Shown: positions 10,068-19,114, counted from the first letter of the stretch. The stretch is 32,142 nucleotides of DNA from Tabrizicola sp. (GCA_025458105.1 JALOTD010000041.1:1-32142), one strand, 5' to 3'. The notes: generated by a model not told the origin, from the sequence alone. Made by a program: numbers and translations.

Positions 10068-11315
10068 TTAGATCAGGAACTCGGCCAGGGCCTCATCGGC
10101 GGTGATGTCGCGGAAGGCGAGGCCTGCGGCATCCATCCGGTCGGTGAAATGGCGGAAATGGCTGGCGTCCTTGGTCTCGATCCCGATCAGGACCGAGCCG
10201 AAGTTGCGCGCGGACTTCTTCAGGTATTCGAAGCGGGTAATGTCGTCGTCTGGGCCCAGCAGGTTCAGGAATTCGCGCAGGGCGCCGGGCCGCTGGGGCA
10301 TGCGGAGGATGAAGTATTTCTTCAGGCCCGAATAGCGCTGGGCGCGCTCCTTGACCTCGGGCAGACGCTCGAAGTCGAAATTGCCGCCGGATGTCACGCA
10401 GACCACGGTCTTGCCCCGGATTTCGTCTGCCAGTTCGGGCAGGACGTCGACCGACAAGGCGCCAGCGGGTTCAAGGACGATGCCTTCGACGTTCAGCATC
10501 TCCAGCATGGTCACGCAGATGCGGTCTTCGGGGGCGAGGAGCACATTGTCCCGCGCAACCCAGGCAAGGCGCGCAAAGTTCGTGTCGCCGATCCGCGCCA
10601 CGGCGGCCCCGTCGACAAAGCTGTTCACGCGGGGCAGTTTGACCGGCGTCCCGTCACGCAAGGCGGCGGTCAGACTCGCCCCGCCCAAGGGTTCGACAAA
10701 GCGGAAGTCGGTCTTTGGGGCGACCGCGCGGAGATAGCCGGTGACACCCGAGGCTAGCCCGCCGCCGCCGACCGGCAGGATCACCAGATCAGGCGCGCGG
10801 CCAAGCTGATCCAGCATTTCGACGCCCACGCTCGCCTGACCCTCGATGACATCCGGGTCATCGAACGGCGACAGGAAATGGGCATTGGCCTGGGCGCAAA
10901 AGGCCTGGGCGGCGGCAAGGGTTTGGTCAAAGTAGTCGCCGGTCAGCTGGATCGTGATCTGATCGCCACCAAAGATGCGGGTCTTGTCGATCTTCTGCTG
11001 CGGGGTGGTGACCGGCATGAAGATCGTGCCGTGGACACCGAAATGGCGGCAAGCGAAGGCCACACCCTGGGCGTGGTTCCCCGCGCTGGCGCAGACGAAC
11101 TCACCCTGTTCTGGTTGCCGCGCACGCACCTTGCGCATGGCGTTGAAGGCGCCGCGCAGCTTGTAGCTGCGGACTGGCGAGAGGTCTTCGCGTTTCAGCC
11201 AGATCTCGGCGCCATAGCGGGCAGAGAGGTGGTCATTGCGCTGCAGCGGCGTCTCGGGAAACAGCTCCCGCAGGGCAGAGGTCGCGGCGTGGGCCAGAGT
11301 GGGAAAATCGGTCAT
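10068..11315 (-). CDS. ilvA: Threonine dehydratase (threonine ammonia-lyase), biosynthetic
   Basis: IlvA converts threonine to 2-oxobutanoate and ammonia, the first committed step to isoleucine. The 415-residue protein is fold-type II PLP-dependent. The Schiff-base Lys52 sits in SYKLRGAF, the SAGNHAQG loop is at about residues 78-84, and the phosphate-binding glycine loop VGGGGLASG is at 182-190. The C-terminal 90 residues (from SGLKKYFILRMPQRPGALREF) form one ACT-like regulatory domain, as in the shorter Bacillus-type IlvA rather than the two-domain E. coli type, so isoleucine feedback control is likely. The ATG at 11315 gives the family N terminus MTDFPTLAHAATSALRELFP. A membrane protein gene ends 38 bases upstream and may be cotranscribed. 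Catabolic threonine dehydratase is less likely, since that form usually lacks this domain. Confidence 0.93.
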   Translation of the reverse strand: MTDFPTLAHAATSALRELFPETPLQRNDHLSARYGAEIWLKREDLSPVRSYKLRGAFNAMRKVRARQPEQGEFVCASAGNHAQGVAFACRHFGVHGTIFMPVTTPQQKIDKTRIFGGDQITIQLTGDYFDQTLAAAQAFCAQANAHFLSPFDDPDVIEGQASVGVEMLDQLGRAPDLVILPVGGGGLASGVTGYLRAVAPKTDFRFVEPLGGASLTAALRDGTPVKLPRVNSFVDGAAVARIGDTNFARLAWVARDNVLLAPEDRICVTMLEMLNVEGIVLEPAGALSVDVLPELADEIRGKTVVCVTSGGNFDFERLPEVKERAQRYSGLKKYFILRMPQRPGALREFLNLLGPDDDITRFEYLKKSARNFGSVLIGIETKDASHFRHFTDRMDAAGLAFRDITADEALAEFLI

Positions 11316-11353
11316 GTCACTGCCATGACCGATGCCGTCCCGCGGCGCAAGCG

Positions 11354-12109
11354 TCAGACAAGCGCGCGCTTTTCGACATAGTGGCCGTAGAGCGTGGTCA
11401 GGATCGAGATGCCGACCATAGTGACCAGCCAGCCGACGATCAGGTTCCAGATCATGGACAGGATCCGCACGCCGCTGAACAGGTAAAGGTCGATGAAGCC
11501 AAGGATCAGATTTGCCGCGACCGCAAAGACGGCCAGCACTGCGATGTCGAAGGTGGCGCCCGAGGTGGACTGCCAGCCGACCATGAAATCGGTACCCTGT
11601 TCCAGCGCTGCCGCCGGAAGCCCGGCCGTGAAACGAAAGGCCAGGATGGCGATCGGCAGCTGGATCAAGAGCGCCGACAGAAGCATGGCAAGGCCCATAC
11701 GACCGCTCATGGCAATGGGTGTCAGAAGACCGCCGACCACAAGGCCAAAAACCAGGGCGATCAGGATCAGAAGGATCGCATAGCCCAGAGTGCGCAGGAG
11801 GTAGGCGACGACCCGGTCGCGGTGGAAGGGCGGTACAAAGCCGGAGGGGACTTCGTTCAAGAGGATGTAGCGGTGCCAGGCTACGGCAATCCACAGCGAG
11901 GTGGTGAGGGCGACCAGGAAGAACAGTAGTCCCGCAATGCCGAAGCCCGCCATTCCGCCACCGGACCGTGCCATGCCCATGGCACCGCCCAAGAGAAGCA
12001 GTCCAGCTACGGCCTGTATTGCGTAGGGCACAATCGAGACCTTTAGCGCGCCGTCGAGGTTGCCGATCACCTGCCGGATGGAATGGGTGAGTATGTGAAG
12101 ACCTTTCAT
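11354..12109 (-). CDS. Six-helix integral membrane protein, function unknown (YIP1-like)
   Basis: I do not recognise a specific function for this 251-residue protein. It has six clear hydrophobic segments, beginning near [99 protein letters not shown] and [20 protein letters not shown], with short charged loops. Layout and length resemble uncharacterised YIP1-like or glycerophosphoryl-diester-type membrane proteins of Rhodobacteraceae, a resemblance rather than an identification. It starts with ATG at 12109, divergent from argG. An exact TTGACA lies on the minus strand at 12165-12160, but without a convincing -10 box. It lies 38 bases upstream of ilvA on the same strand, so the two may form a short operon. 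No functional link to isoleucine synthesis is evident. Confidence 0.75.
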   Translation of the reverse strand: MKGLHILTHSIRQVIGNLDGALKVSIVPYAIQAVAGLLLLGGAMGMARSGGGMAGFGIAGLLFFLVALTTSLWIAVAWHRYILLNEVPSGFVPPFHRDRVVAYLLRTLGYAILLILIALVFGLVVGGLLTPIAMSGRMGLAMLLSALLIQLPIAILAFRFTAGLPAAALEQGTDFMVGWQSTSGATFDIAVLAVFAVAANLILGFIDLYLFSGVRILSMIWNLIVGWLVTMVGISILTTLYGHYVEKRALV

Positions 12110-12174
12110 AATCCCTCGCTTGAATGGTTTCGTGACAGGAAGGCGGGAAGGGTGTCGGCTGTCAACCTCTCGGC

Positions 12175-12203
12175 TTGTGCTGGTCTTGCTTTCCCTTTAT
12201 TCG
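12175..12203 (+). promoter_or_regulatory. Possible argG promoter
   Basis: TTGTGC (12175-12180) and TATTCG (12198-12203) are 17 bases apart, which would give a leader of about 23 bases before the argG ATG at 12233. A GGAG ribosome binding site follows about 8 bases before the start. Read by eye; no ARG-box-like palindrome was found. Confidence 0.35.
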
Positions 12204-12232
12204 CAGCGAAAATTCTGGATCGGAGCCACGGG

Positions 12233-13462
12233 ATGCTGAAGCCCAAGAAAGTCGTGCTGGCCTATTCGGGCGGGCTTGATACCTCGATCATCCTGAAATG
12301 GCTGCAGACGGAATATGGCTGCGAAGTGGTGACCTTCACCGCTGACTTGGGCCAGGGCGAGGAACTGGAACCGGCGCGGCAGAAGGCCCTCTTGATGGGG
12401 ATCAAGCCGGAGAACATCCATATTGTCGATGTCCGGGAAGAGTTCGTGCGGGACTTCGTGTTCCCGATGTTCCGGGCGAATGCGATTTATGAGGGGCTGT
12501 ACCTTTTGGGCACGTCCATCGCCCGCCCGTTGATTTCGCAGCATCTGGTGCGGATCGCGCAGGAAACAGGGGCCGATGCGGTGGCGCATGGCGCGACGGG
12601 CAAGGGCAACGACCAGGTGCGGTTCGAGCTTTCCGCCGCTGCGCTGGACCCAGGCATAAAGGTCATCGCGCCGTGGCGGCTGTGGGATCTGACCAGCCGG
12701 ACGAAGCTTTTGGAGTTTGCCGAGGCGAACCAGATCCCGATCGCCAAGGACAAGCGGGGCGAGGCGCCGTTCAGCGTGGACGCGAACCTCTTGCACACCT
12801 CGTCGGAGGGCCGCGTGCTGGAAAACCCGGCCGAGGAATTCCCGAACTATGTGCTGCAGCGCGTGGTGCCGGTGGAAGAGGCCCCCGATATGCCTGAAAT
12901 GGTAGAGATCACCTTCGAGAAGGGCGATGCGGTCGCGATCAATGGCGAGCGTCTGTCGCCCGCCACCATCCTGACCCGGCTGAACGAGATCGGCGGCAAG
13001 CATGGCGTGGGGGTCCTCGACCTGGTGGAGAACCGCTTCGTGGGGATGAAGTCGCGGGGGGTTTATGAGACGCCGGGCGGGACGATCCTGCTGGAAGCCC
13101 ACCGGGGCATCGAGCAGATCACGCTCGACGCGGGCGCGGGCCATCTGAAGGACAGCATCATGCCGCGCTATGCAGAGCTGATCTACAACGGCTTCTGGTT
13201 CAGCCCGGAGCGGGAGGCGCTGCAGGCGCTGATCGACAAGACGCAAGAGCACGTGACCGGCACGGTGCGGGTCAAGCTGTACAAGGGCCGGGCGGCGACA
13301 GTGGCGCGGTGGTCGGATCACTCGCTGTATTCGGAAAAACACGTCACCTTCGAGGAAGACGCCGGCGCCTATGACCAGAAGGACGCCGAGGGCTTCATCC
13401 GGCTGAACGCGCTGCGGCTGAAACTGATCGCGACGCGGAACGCGCGGGTGGCCAAACGCTGA
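12233..13462 (+). CDS. argG: Argininosuccinate synthase
   Basis: ArgG joins citrulline and aspartate using ATP (giving AMP and pyrophosphate) to form argininosuccinate, the penultimate step of arginine synthesis. The 409-residue protein has normal family length. The ATP-pyrophosphatase P-loop [10 protein letters not shown] is at residues 10-19. Other family hallmarks are [15 protein letters not shown], the PWR...SRTKLLEFA block and RGVYETPGG. The ATG at 12233 has GGAG upstream and gives the expected N terminus [14 protein letters not shown]; longer in-frame extensions start inside the divergent membrane protein gene. Its stop is 4 bases from the convergent DUF3137-like gene's stop. The reading frame is intact throughout, unlike mutS and hslO in this window. 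Confidence 0.97.
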   Translation: MLKPKKVVLAYSGGLDTSIILKWLQTEYGCEVVTFTADLGQGEELEPARQKALLMGIKPENIHIVDVREEFVRDFVFPMFRANAIYEGLYLLGTSIARPLISQHLVRIAQETGADAVAHGATGKGNDQVRFELSAAALDPGIKVIAPWRLWDLTSRTKLLEFAEANQIPIAKDKRGEAPFSVDANLLHTSSEGRVLENPAEEFPNYVLQRVVPVEEAPDMPEMVEITFEKGDAVAINGERLSPATILTRLNEIGGKHGVGVLDLVENRFVGMKSRGVYETPGGTILLEAHRGIEQITLDAGAGHLKDSIMPRYAELIYNGFWFSPEREALQALIDKTQEHVTGTVRVKLYKGRAATVARWSDHSLYSEKHVTFEEDAGAYDQKDAEGFIRLNALRLKLIATRNARVAKR

Positions 13463-13466
13463 TCGG

Positions 13467-14405
13467 TCAGCCGGTCTTGGTCTGGTCGGCCACGGCAAGT
13501 TCGGCTGCGACCAGTTCCTTGACCAGATTCAGCGGCACAGAAAGATCCTGTGTCGCCTGTGACACCTGGCTGAGCAGGTGGGATTCTGCTGGAAACAGCC
13601 CGCCCACGCGATAAAGGTCGCGAAAATGGCGCAACGCGATGTGCATTTCGATGCCGTTCGAGGTCGCGGTGAAAAGCGACATGGGTCCGGGTAGCCGATT
13701 TTCGAGACTTGTCAGGATATCGACCACGGAGTTCAGCGCCGGGGCTTCTTGCGCATCTGTCCAGGACGTCCAAAGGCCGTAGGTTGTCCCAGATGGCCCA
13801 ACGACATCGCGCTGGTGATAAAGACCATCTGTCGGGATCCAGGCCTTGAAGATCATGCCGGGCCGGGTCTGTTCATGCGGTGCAAGGAAAAACGCGGGCA
13901 TCTGGATGCTGTTGCGGAACTGCGCGACGACCCCCTTGAAGAGCGTGCGGGAGTTCTTGCCACCGGTTTCGATGCTGACTTCGGCCAGCTGGATGGAATG
14001 GCTGCCAAGCTGCCCGACGACCAAATCTTCGGCCTTGCGGACAGACGCCCTAGGCAGCAGTCGTTCGGGCAGCGCGTTGAGAAAGCCGCTGGCGTCCTTG
14101 TAATAGGTCAGGCCGACCGCCTGTGCGACATGCGGCATGACCAATGCCTCTTGTGACCTTCGCATGCGCCCGTAGATGAAGGCCATCAGCAGGATACCCA
14201 TGATCCCGGCGAAGAGCGCAACCTTGAAGCGGTCCCCGTCGCTGTTCTCCTCGATCAGGGTTATCGAGGCGATGACAGCGTACAATGTCACAATCCCGCT
14301 GACTGTCATGCCAAGCAGGGCCCAGACGGACATGCGGGTCAGCTGTGGTTTCAGGGCCTGGACCGCCGCGCTGACATCTGGGGGTGAGGCTGACGGGCCG
14401 GTCAT
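13467..14405 (-). CDS. DUF3137-like membrane protein
   Basis: This 312-residue protein has two N-terminal membrane segments (about residues 26-48 and 61-78), then a soluble domain beginning MRRSQEALVMPHVAQAVGLT. The pattern of a cytosolic domain containing RKAEDLVVGQLGSHSIQLAE and RTLFKGVVAQF fits the DUF3137 family, whose function is unknown. I am moderately sure of the family and offer no activity. The ATG at 14405 overlaps the TGA of the peptidase gene upstream (ATGA), so it is the last member of a five-gene minus-strand chain that starts with the class IV aminotransferase. The 3' end abuts argG tail-to-tail with only 4 bases between stops and no visible terminator. Confidence 0.72.
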   Translation of the reverse strand: MTGPSASPPDVSAAVQALKPQLTRMSVWALLGMTVSGIVTLYAVIASITLIEENSDGDRFKVALFAGIMGILLMAFIYGRMRRSQEALVMPHVAQAVGLTYYKDASGFLNALPERLLPRASVRKAEDLVVGQLGSHSIQLAEVSIETGGKNSRTLFKGVVAQFRNSIQMPAFFLAPHEQTRPGMIFKAWIPTDGLYHQRDVVGPSGTTYGLWTSWTDAQEAPALNSVVDILTSLENRLPGPMSLFTATSNGIEMHIALRHFRDLYRVGGLFPAESHLLSQVSQATQDLSVPLNLVKELVAAELAVADQTKTG

Positions 14406-16309
14406 GGGCGCAAACGCGGAAGCGCGGCAGGCTTTCCGTTCCAGGTTCCTGAAAGGCTCCACGACTCATCCCGCAGGTTCAAGCGATAGAGAATGTCGCC
14501 GGACTGGGGGCCTGAAACGGACAATGACAGGGTGATGTTGTCGCCCGGTTCGTCGACGTTGATTTCCTGCCCGCTGCCGGACACCGCAAGATCTGACCAG
14601 AGTCGACAGTCGGCAAACTGGTAGTCCGTGCCGTAGTCAGTGGGTTCGGCCGTCAGGGTGCCGCCGAAGTCGCAGCCGATGGTCAGGGGGTTCAGCCCGT
14701 CCCAAGTAATCAGCGGGATGATCTGGTAAAGCTCGGTGTCCACGGCCTGCGCGACGGCGACCGGATCGGCCATCTCGGCCGGGTCGGTCAGGGTCAGCGG
14801 CGTGTACTCGCCCAGAAGGTCCTGTTCGCAATGATATTCGCGTTCGGCGGGCGCGACTCCATCGAGAAGCAGGTCATACACGATCTCGTCCGGGCAGCCG
14901 ATTCCCCGGCCCCAGATCACATGCGGCCCGCCCTTCAGGAACACGGCATGGGCGTTTCGGCTGTTGTCGAACACCGAATAGGCCATGGTGATCGGGGTGA
15001 TCGGGTCGCTGTCACTGTTCAAGATCAGGGTCGGCCAGTCGCCCCCGGCATATTGGGCGGGCCGGGCCGACGGGCCCTGATATGGCCAATAGGCGCAGGC
15101 AATCCGTTCGAAATAGTGGGCGCGTAGAAGGCGCGGGGCCTCGGGGGCGAAAGCGGCCGCTTCGGCCAGGATCGCGGCTGCCCGGTCGTCGGGCGTGCCG
15201 GTTCCACTGTCGTAGTCGGTGCAGGTGATGGCGTAGAAAGCGGCCGAGAACCAGCTGGGGTCATCCAGCCCGACCAGGGTTTCGGGGTCGATGTACATGT
15301 AGGAATAGGCAAGTTGCAGCAGCGGCAAGTGGTTGCCGCGCGCCGAGGCAGCCAGCGCGCGCAGGAATTCCGAGCGACCTTCTGGCGAGTACAACGCGTA
15401 GAAGGCCGTTGCTTCAAGCATGCCGGCGGTGAGGGGACGCGGCTGTGTGCTGCCGGTTGCCGTGATGAAGGGCACGGTCAGTGGCTGTTTCTGCAGCCCG
15501 GCCATCAGCCGATCATAGACGAGCCCGGCGTCTTCCCCCATGTCACGCGCGCAGTCTGGATTGCGCCCGCATTCGGCAAAGATCCGGCCCAGAATGCTTT
15601 CCGAAGCCCGCGTGCTTGCGGCATAAAACCCGGGCGCGTCCAGGTTCAGATCGACGACCCCGTCCAGTATCACTCCGCGCACGGCTTGCGGGAACTGGGC
15701 GGCGTAGGCCTGCACAAACTGGGTGCCGTAGCTTTCACCGTACATCCACACCTTTGGGGACCCGATCTTTTGCCGGAACGCCTCGCTGTCGCGGATCGCC
15801 TGGTCAGAGTTGACAAAGGGCAGGATGTCGTCACGACCCATTTCGGTGGTGCATTCGGTAACGTAAGTGCGCGCGACCTGCATGGCTGTGTCGGGCTGGT
15901 CGATCGAGACCTCCGCCGCTTCGAACCTTGCCTGCGCGAGGGGGCAGGACAGGCCATGGTCCGGCCCGGTTCCACGCTGGTCGACAAAGACAATGTCCAT
16001 GTACTGGATCAGGCCTTCGTCGAAGGACGACAGGTAATTCTCGGCCGATGCCAGGCCTGAGGCGCCAGGTCCGCCGACAAAGAAGAACAGGATGCCGCGG
16101 CTTTCGTAGGTGGCGAAAGACATCGCAAAGCTGATGTCGATGGTCTTGTCGGGATCGTTCGCACGGTGATCCAGCGGCAGGGTCAGCTTGGTGCAGGTCA
16201 GGGAAGAGGCTTCGCAGGGGAAGGTGGCCAGGTCCGACGTCGCCTCGTACAGCGATTGCGCTTGGGCAGGAGCGGCAAGACAGGCGAGAGCAAACAGGAT
16301 GTGGCGCAT
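14402..16309 (-). CDS. Secreted alpha/beta hydrolase, S33 / tripeptidyl-aminopeptidase-like
   Basis: This 635-residue protein starts with a signal peptide (MRHILFALACLAAPAQA, probable cleavage near residue 18), so it should act in the periplasm or outside the cell. The alpha/beta-hydrolase core shows the oxyanion motif GGPGASG (79-85), VDQRGTG (109-115), the nucleophile elbow GESYGTQ with Ser193, Asp435 in NSDSDPITP and His463 in GGPHVIWG. This order and the lid insertion match S33 peptidases of the tripeptidyl-aminopeptidase/Slp group. After the catalytic His there are about 170 more residues with a beta-rich tail not explained by the core. The start at 16309 gives a clean signal peptide. 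It follows the sulfotransferase-like gene by 7 bases and overlaps the DUF3137-like gene. The substrate is unknown; peptide or ester hydrolysis are both possible. Confidence 0.85.
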   Translation of the reverse strand: MRHILFALACLAAPAQAQSLYEATSDLATFPCEASSLTCTKLTLPLDHRANDPDKTIDISFAMSFATYESRGILFFFVGGPGASGLASAENYLSSFDEGLIQYMDIVFVDQRGTGPDHGLSCPLAQARFEAAEVSIDQPDTAMQVARTYVTECTTEMGRDDILPFVNSDQAIRDSEAFRQKIGSPKVWMYGESYGTQFVQAYAAQFPQAVRGVILDGVVDLNLDAPGFYAASTRASESILGRIFAECGRNPDCARDMGEDAGLVYDRLMAGLQKQPLTVPFITATGSTQPRPLTAGMLEATAFYALYSPEGRSEFLRALAASARGNHLPLLQLAYSYMYIDPETLVGLDDPSWFSAAFYAITCTDYDSGTGTPDDRAAAILAEAAAFAPEAPRLLRAHYFERIACAYWPYQGPSARPAQYAGGDWPTLILNSDSDPITPITMAYSVFDNSRNAHAVFLKGGPHVIWGRGIGCPDEIVYDLLLDGVAPAEREYHCEQDLLGEYTPLTLTDPAEMADPVAVAQAVDTELYQIIPLITWDGLNPLTIGCDFGGTLTAEPTDYGTDYQFADCRLWSDLAVSGSGQEINVDEPGDNITLSLSVSGPQSGDILYRLNLRDESWSLSGTWNGKPAALPRLRP

Positions 16310-16316
16310 GTGAAAC

Positions 16317-17033
16317 CTAAAGGGCATGGGCGGCAAGCCGGTCGAAATGGGGCAGAGCCAGATCGGCAAGGCCCTGAGCTTCGGGTGGAAGGTTAGGCAA
16401 AGGACCTTCGGGGTCTTCAAAGCCGGTGGATTTGTGGACGGCATTGTACCAGTGCGGGGCCCAGACGCCATCTTGCGGCTTCGGGCCGGGGGGCCAGGAC
16501 AACATGGCATCGGTGAAGGCTATGCCCAGCGCGGCGCAAAGCCGGGTCAGAGCGGCGCGCGGATTGGCGCGGATCGCCTCGGCGCTGATGACGGGGGGCG
16601 CGGTTCCGGTCATCTGGGCCACCTGGTCAAAGAGTTCCGCCTGCTGGACATAGCCGATGTCGGCCAGCGTGGGGGATTCGCGTTTGCGGGTGTAGCTGGC
16701 GATAACGCGCGCCGGGTGGCGGATGAGGAAGGCGTTGGTAAGGCCGCGCAGGAAGCCCCGGTCGAAATCAGGGATCATGTGCAGCGTCATGTGCTTTTGG
16801 TACCAGAGCAGTTTGCCCTCCGGGTTCGGGCCAGTGCAGAAGGCGGCGACTTTGGCGGGGTCGGTGGATTGGCTGGCGATGACTTCGGCGCACATCGGGT
16901 GGTCGATGCCAGTGGCGGCCAGGTAGGCGGCATAGAAAGGCTCATCCGTTGCCGCGCAGTCCGGCCGGGCGGCAAAGCTGTACATCAGCGCGGTGGAGAG
17001 GTTCCGCGGGCCGGACCACATGGCAATTTTCAT
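16317..17033 (-). CDS. Sulfotransferase-like protein
   Basis: The 238-residue protein resembles small PAPS-dependent sulfotransferases. The 5'-phosphosulfate loop candidate is WSGPRNLSTALMYSF (residues 6-20), and the 3'-phosphate site candidate is IRHPARVIASYTRK, with Arg105 and Ser113. Members of this subgroup are often mis-annotated after neighbouring branched-chain aminotransferases. The acceptor is unknown. The ATG at 17033 overlaps the TGA of the upstream dioxygenase gene (ATGA), so the two are probably made in step. Together with the class IV aminotransferase it makes a three-enzyme cassette whose chemistry would be amino transfer, hydroxylation and O-sulfation. That order is inference. 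A kinase-like P-loop role is less likely, because the arginine-serine pair fits sulfotransferases. Confidence 0.78.
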   Translation of the reverse strand: MKIAMWSGPRNLSTALMYSFAARPDCAATDEPFYAAYLAATGIDHPMCAEVIASQSTDPAKVAAFCTGPNPEGKLLWYQKHMTLHMIPDFDRGFLRGLTNAFLIRHPARVIASYTRKRESPTLADIGYVQQAELFDQVAQMTGTAPPVISAEAIRANPRAALTRLCAALGIAFTDAMLSWPPGPKPQDGVWAPHWYNAVHKSTGFEDPEGPLPNLPPEAQGLADLALPHFDRLAAHAL

Positions 17034-18211
17034 GGCAGGCGCTTTGCGGCTTGGGCGTCGAGTGCGGCGTTGAAGACTTCGGGCGCCCAGCGGGCAGCGA
17101 GGGCTTCGTGCATCAGGGCAGCTTGTGTTTTGGGGGCAAGGCCGCCAAGCGGCGGGTCGCGGTCAAGGTTGGTGGGGAAGCTGTAGCCCTCCGCCGTGGC
17201 GGCGACGGCGTAGGCCGCTTCGCTGGCGCTTAGGTTCAGGGCCAGAAGCGCGGGGTAGAGCGCTTTGCACATGCCCGTGCGGTCGATGGCTTCCATCGCG
17301 CGGCCATAGGCGGAAGAGACCTGGAAGAGGTTGACCATGCGCTTGATGTCGGTTGTGCGGTTCGTCCCTGCGGCGTGGAACAGGGCGGGCGAGAAGAACA
17401 GCATGTCGCCCTTCTTCAGCGGCAGTTGCACGGCATGGGCATGGAAATAGTCGCGGAAGTCGGGGCGTGAGGTCGCCAGATACCCCGCCGGGTATTTCTG
17501 GCTGTGCGGTAGGAGGAGGGTCGGACCTGACTCGATGGGGGCGTCGACATGGGCGATGGCGCCCTGCAGGGTCAGCATGGGCGAAAAGAGGTGGACATGG
17601 GCGGGGTAGCGGGCGACGGCCTCGGCCGACTGGAAGCCCAGGTGATAGTCACGGTGCGGGGATTGCGCCGCGCCGCCGGGGTTCACCACATTCAGTTGCG
17701 CGGTCATCTGGTAGTAGGGGCCAAGCCAGGCCTGACTGACCAGAGCCAGGAAGGGGTTGGCGTAGTAGCGGGCGAAGTTTTCCGGGTCGGCCAGGCAGTG
17801 CTTTTCGAGGGAGTTCCAAAGCCGGTCGTTCGCCCCCGGTTTGGCAAAGTGGTCGCCACCGCCGGTGCCGTCGCGGTTCTGCCGGTCGATCAGGTCGCGG
17901 AAGAGATCGGAGGCGCGATCAATCATCGCGTGGTCGGGTTCAGCGCCTTGCAGGACCAGGACTCCCGGCCCATTTGCGAAGGCGTCGGCCCATTCGGCCA
18001 TCAGCGTTTCGGTGACGGCCGGATCGGACATTCGGGAAAGGAGGGCGGGGCAGTCGTAGACCAGAATGCCCTTTTCGATGCGGGCAGCCAGTGGGTAATC
18101 GGCTGGGTCGGTCACGGCTTCGCACAGGGTGGCGAGGTCGGAGAGGTCGCAATCTTCGGCGCGGAGAAAGGTCTTGCTGGCCAGATGCAAGGAGCGGTCA
18201 CGTTTCTGCAT
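17030..18211 (-). CDS. Phytanoyl-CoA dioxygenase (PhyH) family Fe(II)/2-oxoglutarate oxygenase
   Basis: This 393-residue protein is a 2-oxoglutarate-dependent non-haem iron oxygenase of the PhyH type, which normally hydroxylates small molecules. The iron ligands are visible: His186 and Asp188 in SPHRDYHLGF, and His279 in SPALFHAAG. Arg285 or Arg291 (TNRTTDIKRM) is placed to bind 2-oxoglutarate. The core motif GPTLLLPHSQKYPAG is typical of the family. There is about 140 residues of N-terminal sequence before the conserved core, and about 90 residues after it, making it longer than many PhyH enzymes. It lies 3 bases after the aminotransferase stop and overlaps the sulfotransferase-like gene, so it is central to the cassette. 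The substrate is unknown; phytanoyl-CoA itself is unlikely in this context. Confidence 0.82.
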   Translation of the reverse strand: MQKRDRSLHLASKTFLRAEDCDLSDLATLCEAVTDPADYPLAARIEKGILVYDCPALLSRMSDPAVTETLMAEWADAFANGPGVLVLQGAEPDHAMIDRASDLFRDLIDRQNRDGTGGGDHFAKPGANDRLWNSLEKHCLADPENFARYYANPFLALVSQAWLGPYYQMTAQLNVVNPGGAAQSPHRDYHLGFQSAEAVARYPAHVHLFSPMLTLQGAIAHVDAPIESGPTLLLPHSQKYPAGYLATSRPDFRDYFHAHAVQLPLKKGDMLFFSPALFHAAGTNRTTDIKRMVNLFQVSSAYGRAMEAIDRTGMCKALYPALLALNLSASEAAYAVAATAEGYSFPTNLDRDPPLGGLAPKTQAALMHEALAARWAPEVFNAALDAQAAKRLP

Positions 18212-18214
18212 GGC

Positions 18215-19114
18215 TCACGCCCCGACCAGCTGTTTGTAAAGCCCGCGCAGGCGTTCGGTCATAGGGCCCATCTGGCCGGTGCCGATCTGGCGACCGTCGA
18301 TCATGCCCACGGGGGTTTGCGCGCCGAAAGTGCCGGTAAGGAAGGCCTCATCCGCGGAATAGGTGTCGACGAGGGAGAAGTTGCGCTCAAACACCGGGAT
18401 ACCGTTCGCGCGGCAGAGGTCGATGACCTTTTGGCGGGTAATGCCGTTCATGCAGTAGTCGCCCGTGCTGGTCCAGACCTGCCCCTTTCGCACGATAAAG
18501 AAATTGCAGGCATTGGTGGTGTTCACGAAGCCATGGACGTCGAGCATCAGCGCCTCGTCCGCGCCGGCCTTTTGCGCGGCGATGCAGGCGAGGATGCAGT
18601 TCAGCTTGCTGTGGCTGTTCAGCTTGGGGTCCTGGGTCATCGGCAGGCCGCGCAGGTGGGGGACGGTGGCAAGCGTGATCGGGCGCGGGATCTTTGGGCG
18701 CGAGTGTTCCATGATGATGACCATGGTCGGACCCTGTTGACTGAGGCGCGGGTTCTGGAAGGGTCGGGTCTTGACCCCCCGCGTGACCATCAGGCGGCAA
18801 TGGGCGTCGGTGGTCATGCCGTTTGCCACTTGTGTCTCTAACACGGCGGAAATGACCTGTTCCTTCGTGCGGGCAATGTCGAGGTCGATGGCCGTTGCGG
18901 CCTCGAACAAGCGGTCGACATGTTCGTCGATGAAGGCCCACTTGCCGTTGTAGAGCCGGATGCCTTCCCAGACCCCATCGCCCAGCATGAAGCCGGAATC
19001 GTAGACGCTGACGGTCGCCTGCGCCTTGGGTTTCAAAGCCCCGTCCACCCAGATCAGGATGGAGTCGTTGCGGGCATCCTCTTCCGCCTGGTGGGTGGAG
19101 ACGTGGTCGTTCAT
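18215..19114 (-). CDS. Class IV PLP aminotransferase (branched-chain / D-amino-acid type)
   Basis: The 299-residue protein is a fold-type IV PLP aminotransferase. It has VSVYDSGFMLGDGVWEGIR (36-54), the Schiff-base Lys170 in SHSKLNCILA and the C-terminal GTFGAQTPV loop. The usual position of the Glu that holds the pyridine nitrogen of PLP (GxxxE in BCAT, VTEG in D-amino-acid aminotransferase) reads GFVNTTNACNFF, so that residue is Thr199 instead of Glu. The enzyme may therefore be slow, specialised or non-canonical. It is the first gene of the five-gene operon. The ATG at 19114 has GGAAAGG upstream; a longer in-frame extension begins in the intergenic palindrome and is not protein-like. I cannot choose between L-branched-chain, D-amino-acid or another amine substrate. 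Confidence 0.85.
   Translation of the reverse strand: MNDHVSTHQAEEDARNDSILIWVDGALKPKAQATVSVYDSGFMLGDGVWEGIRLYNGKWAFIDEHVDRLFEAATAIDLDIARTKEQVISAVLETQVANGMTTDAHCRLMVTRGVKTRPFQNPRLSQQGPTMVIIMEHSRPKIPRPITLATVPHLRGLPMTQDPKLNSHSKLNCILACIAAQKAGADEALMLDVHGFVNTTNACNFFIVRKGQVWTSTGDYCMNGITRQKVIDLCRANGIPVFERNFSLVDTYSADEAFLTGTFGAQTPVGMIDGRQIGTGQMGPMTERLRGLYKQLVGA

Noticed and set aside
10068..11894. A longer frame extending ilvA to 608 residues
   Set aside because: The extra N-terminal part lies in the overlapping membrane protein gene and has no match to IlvA; the ATG at 11315 gives the family N terminus.
12197..13498. A 433-codon open frame on the minus strand
   Set aside because: It lies opposite intact argG and has arginine- and histidine-rich composition with no family motif.
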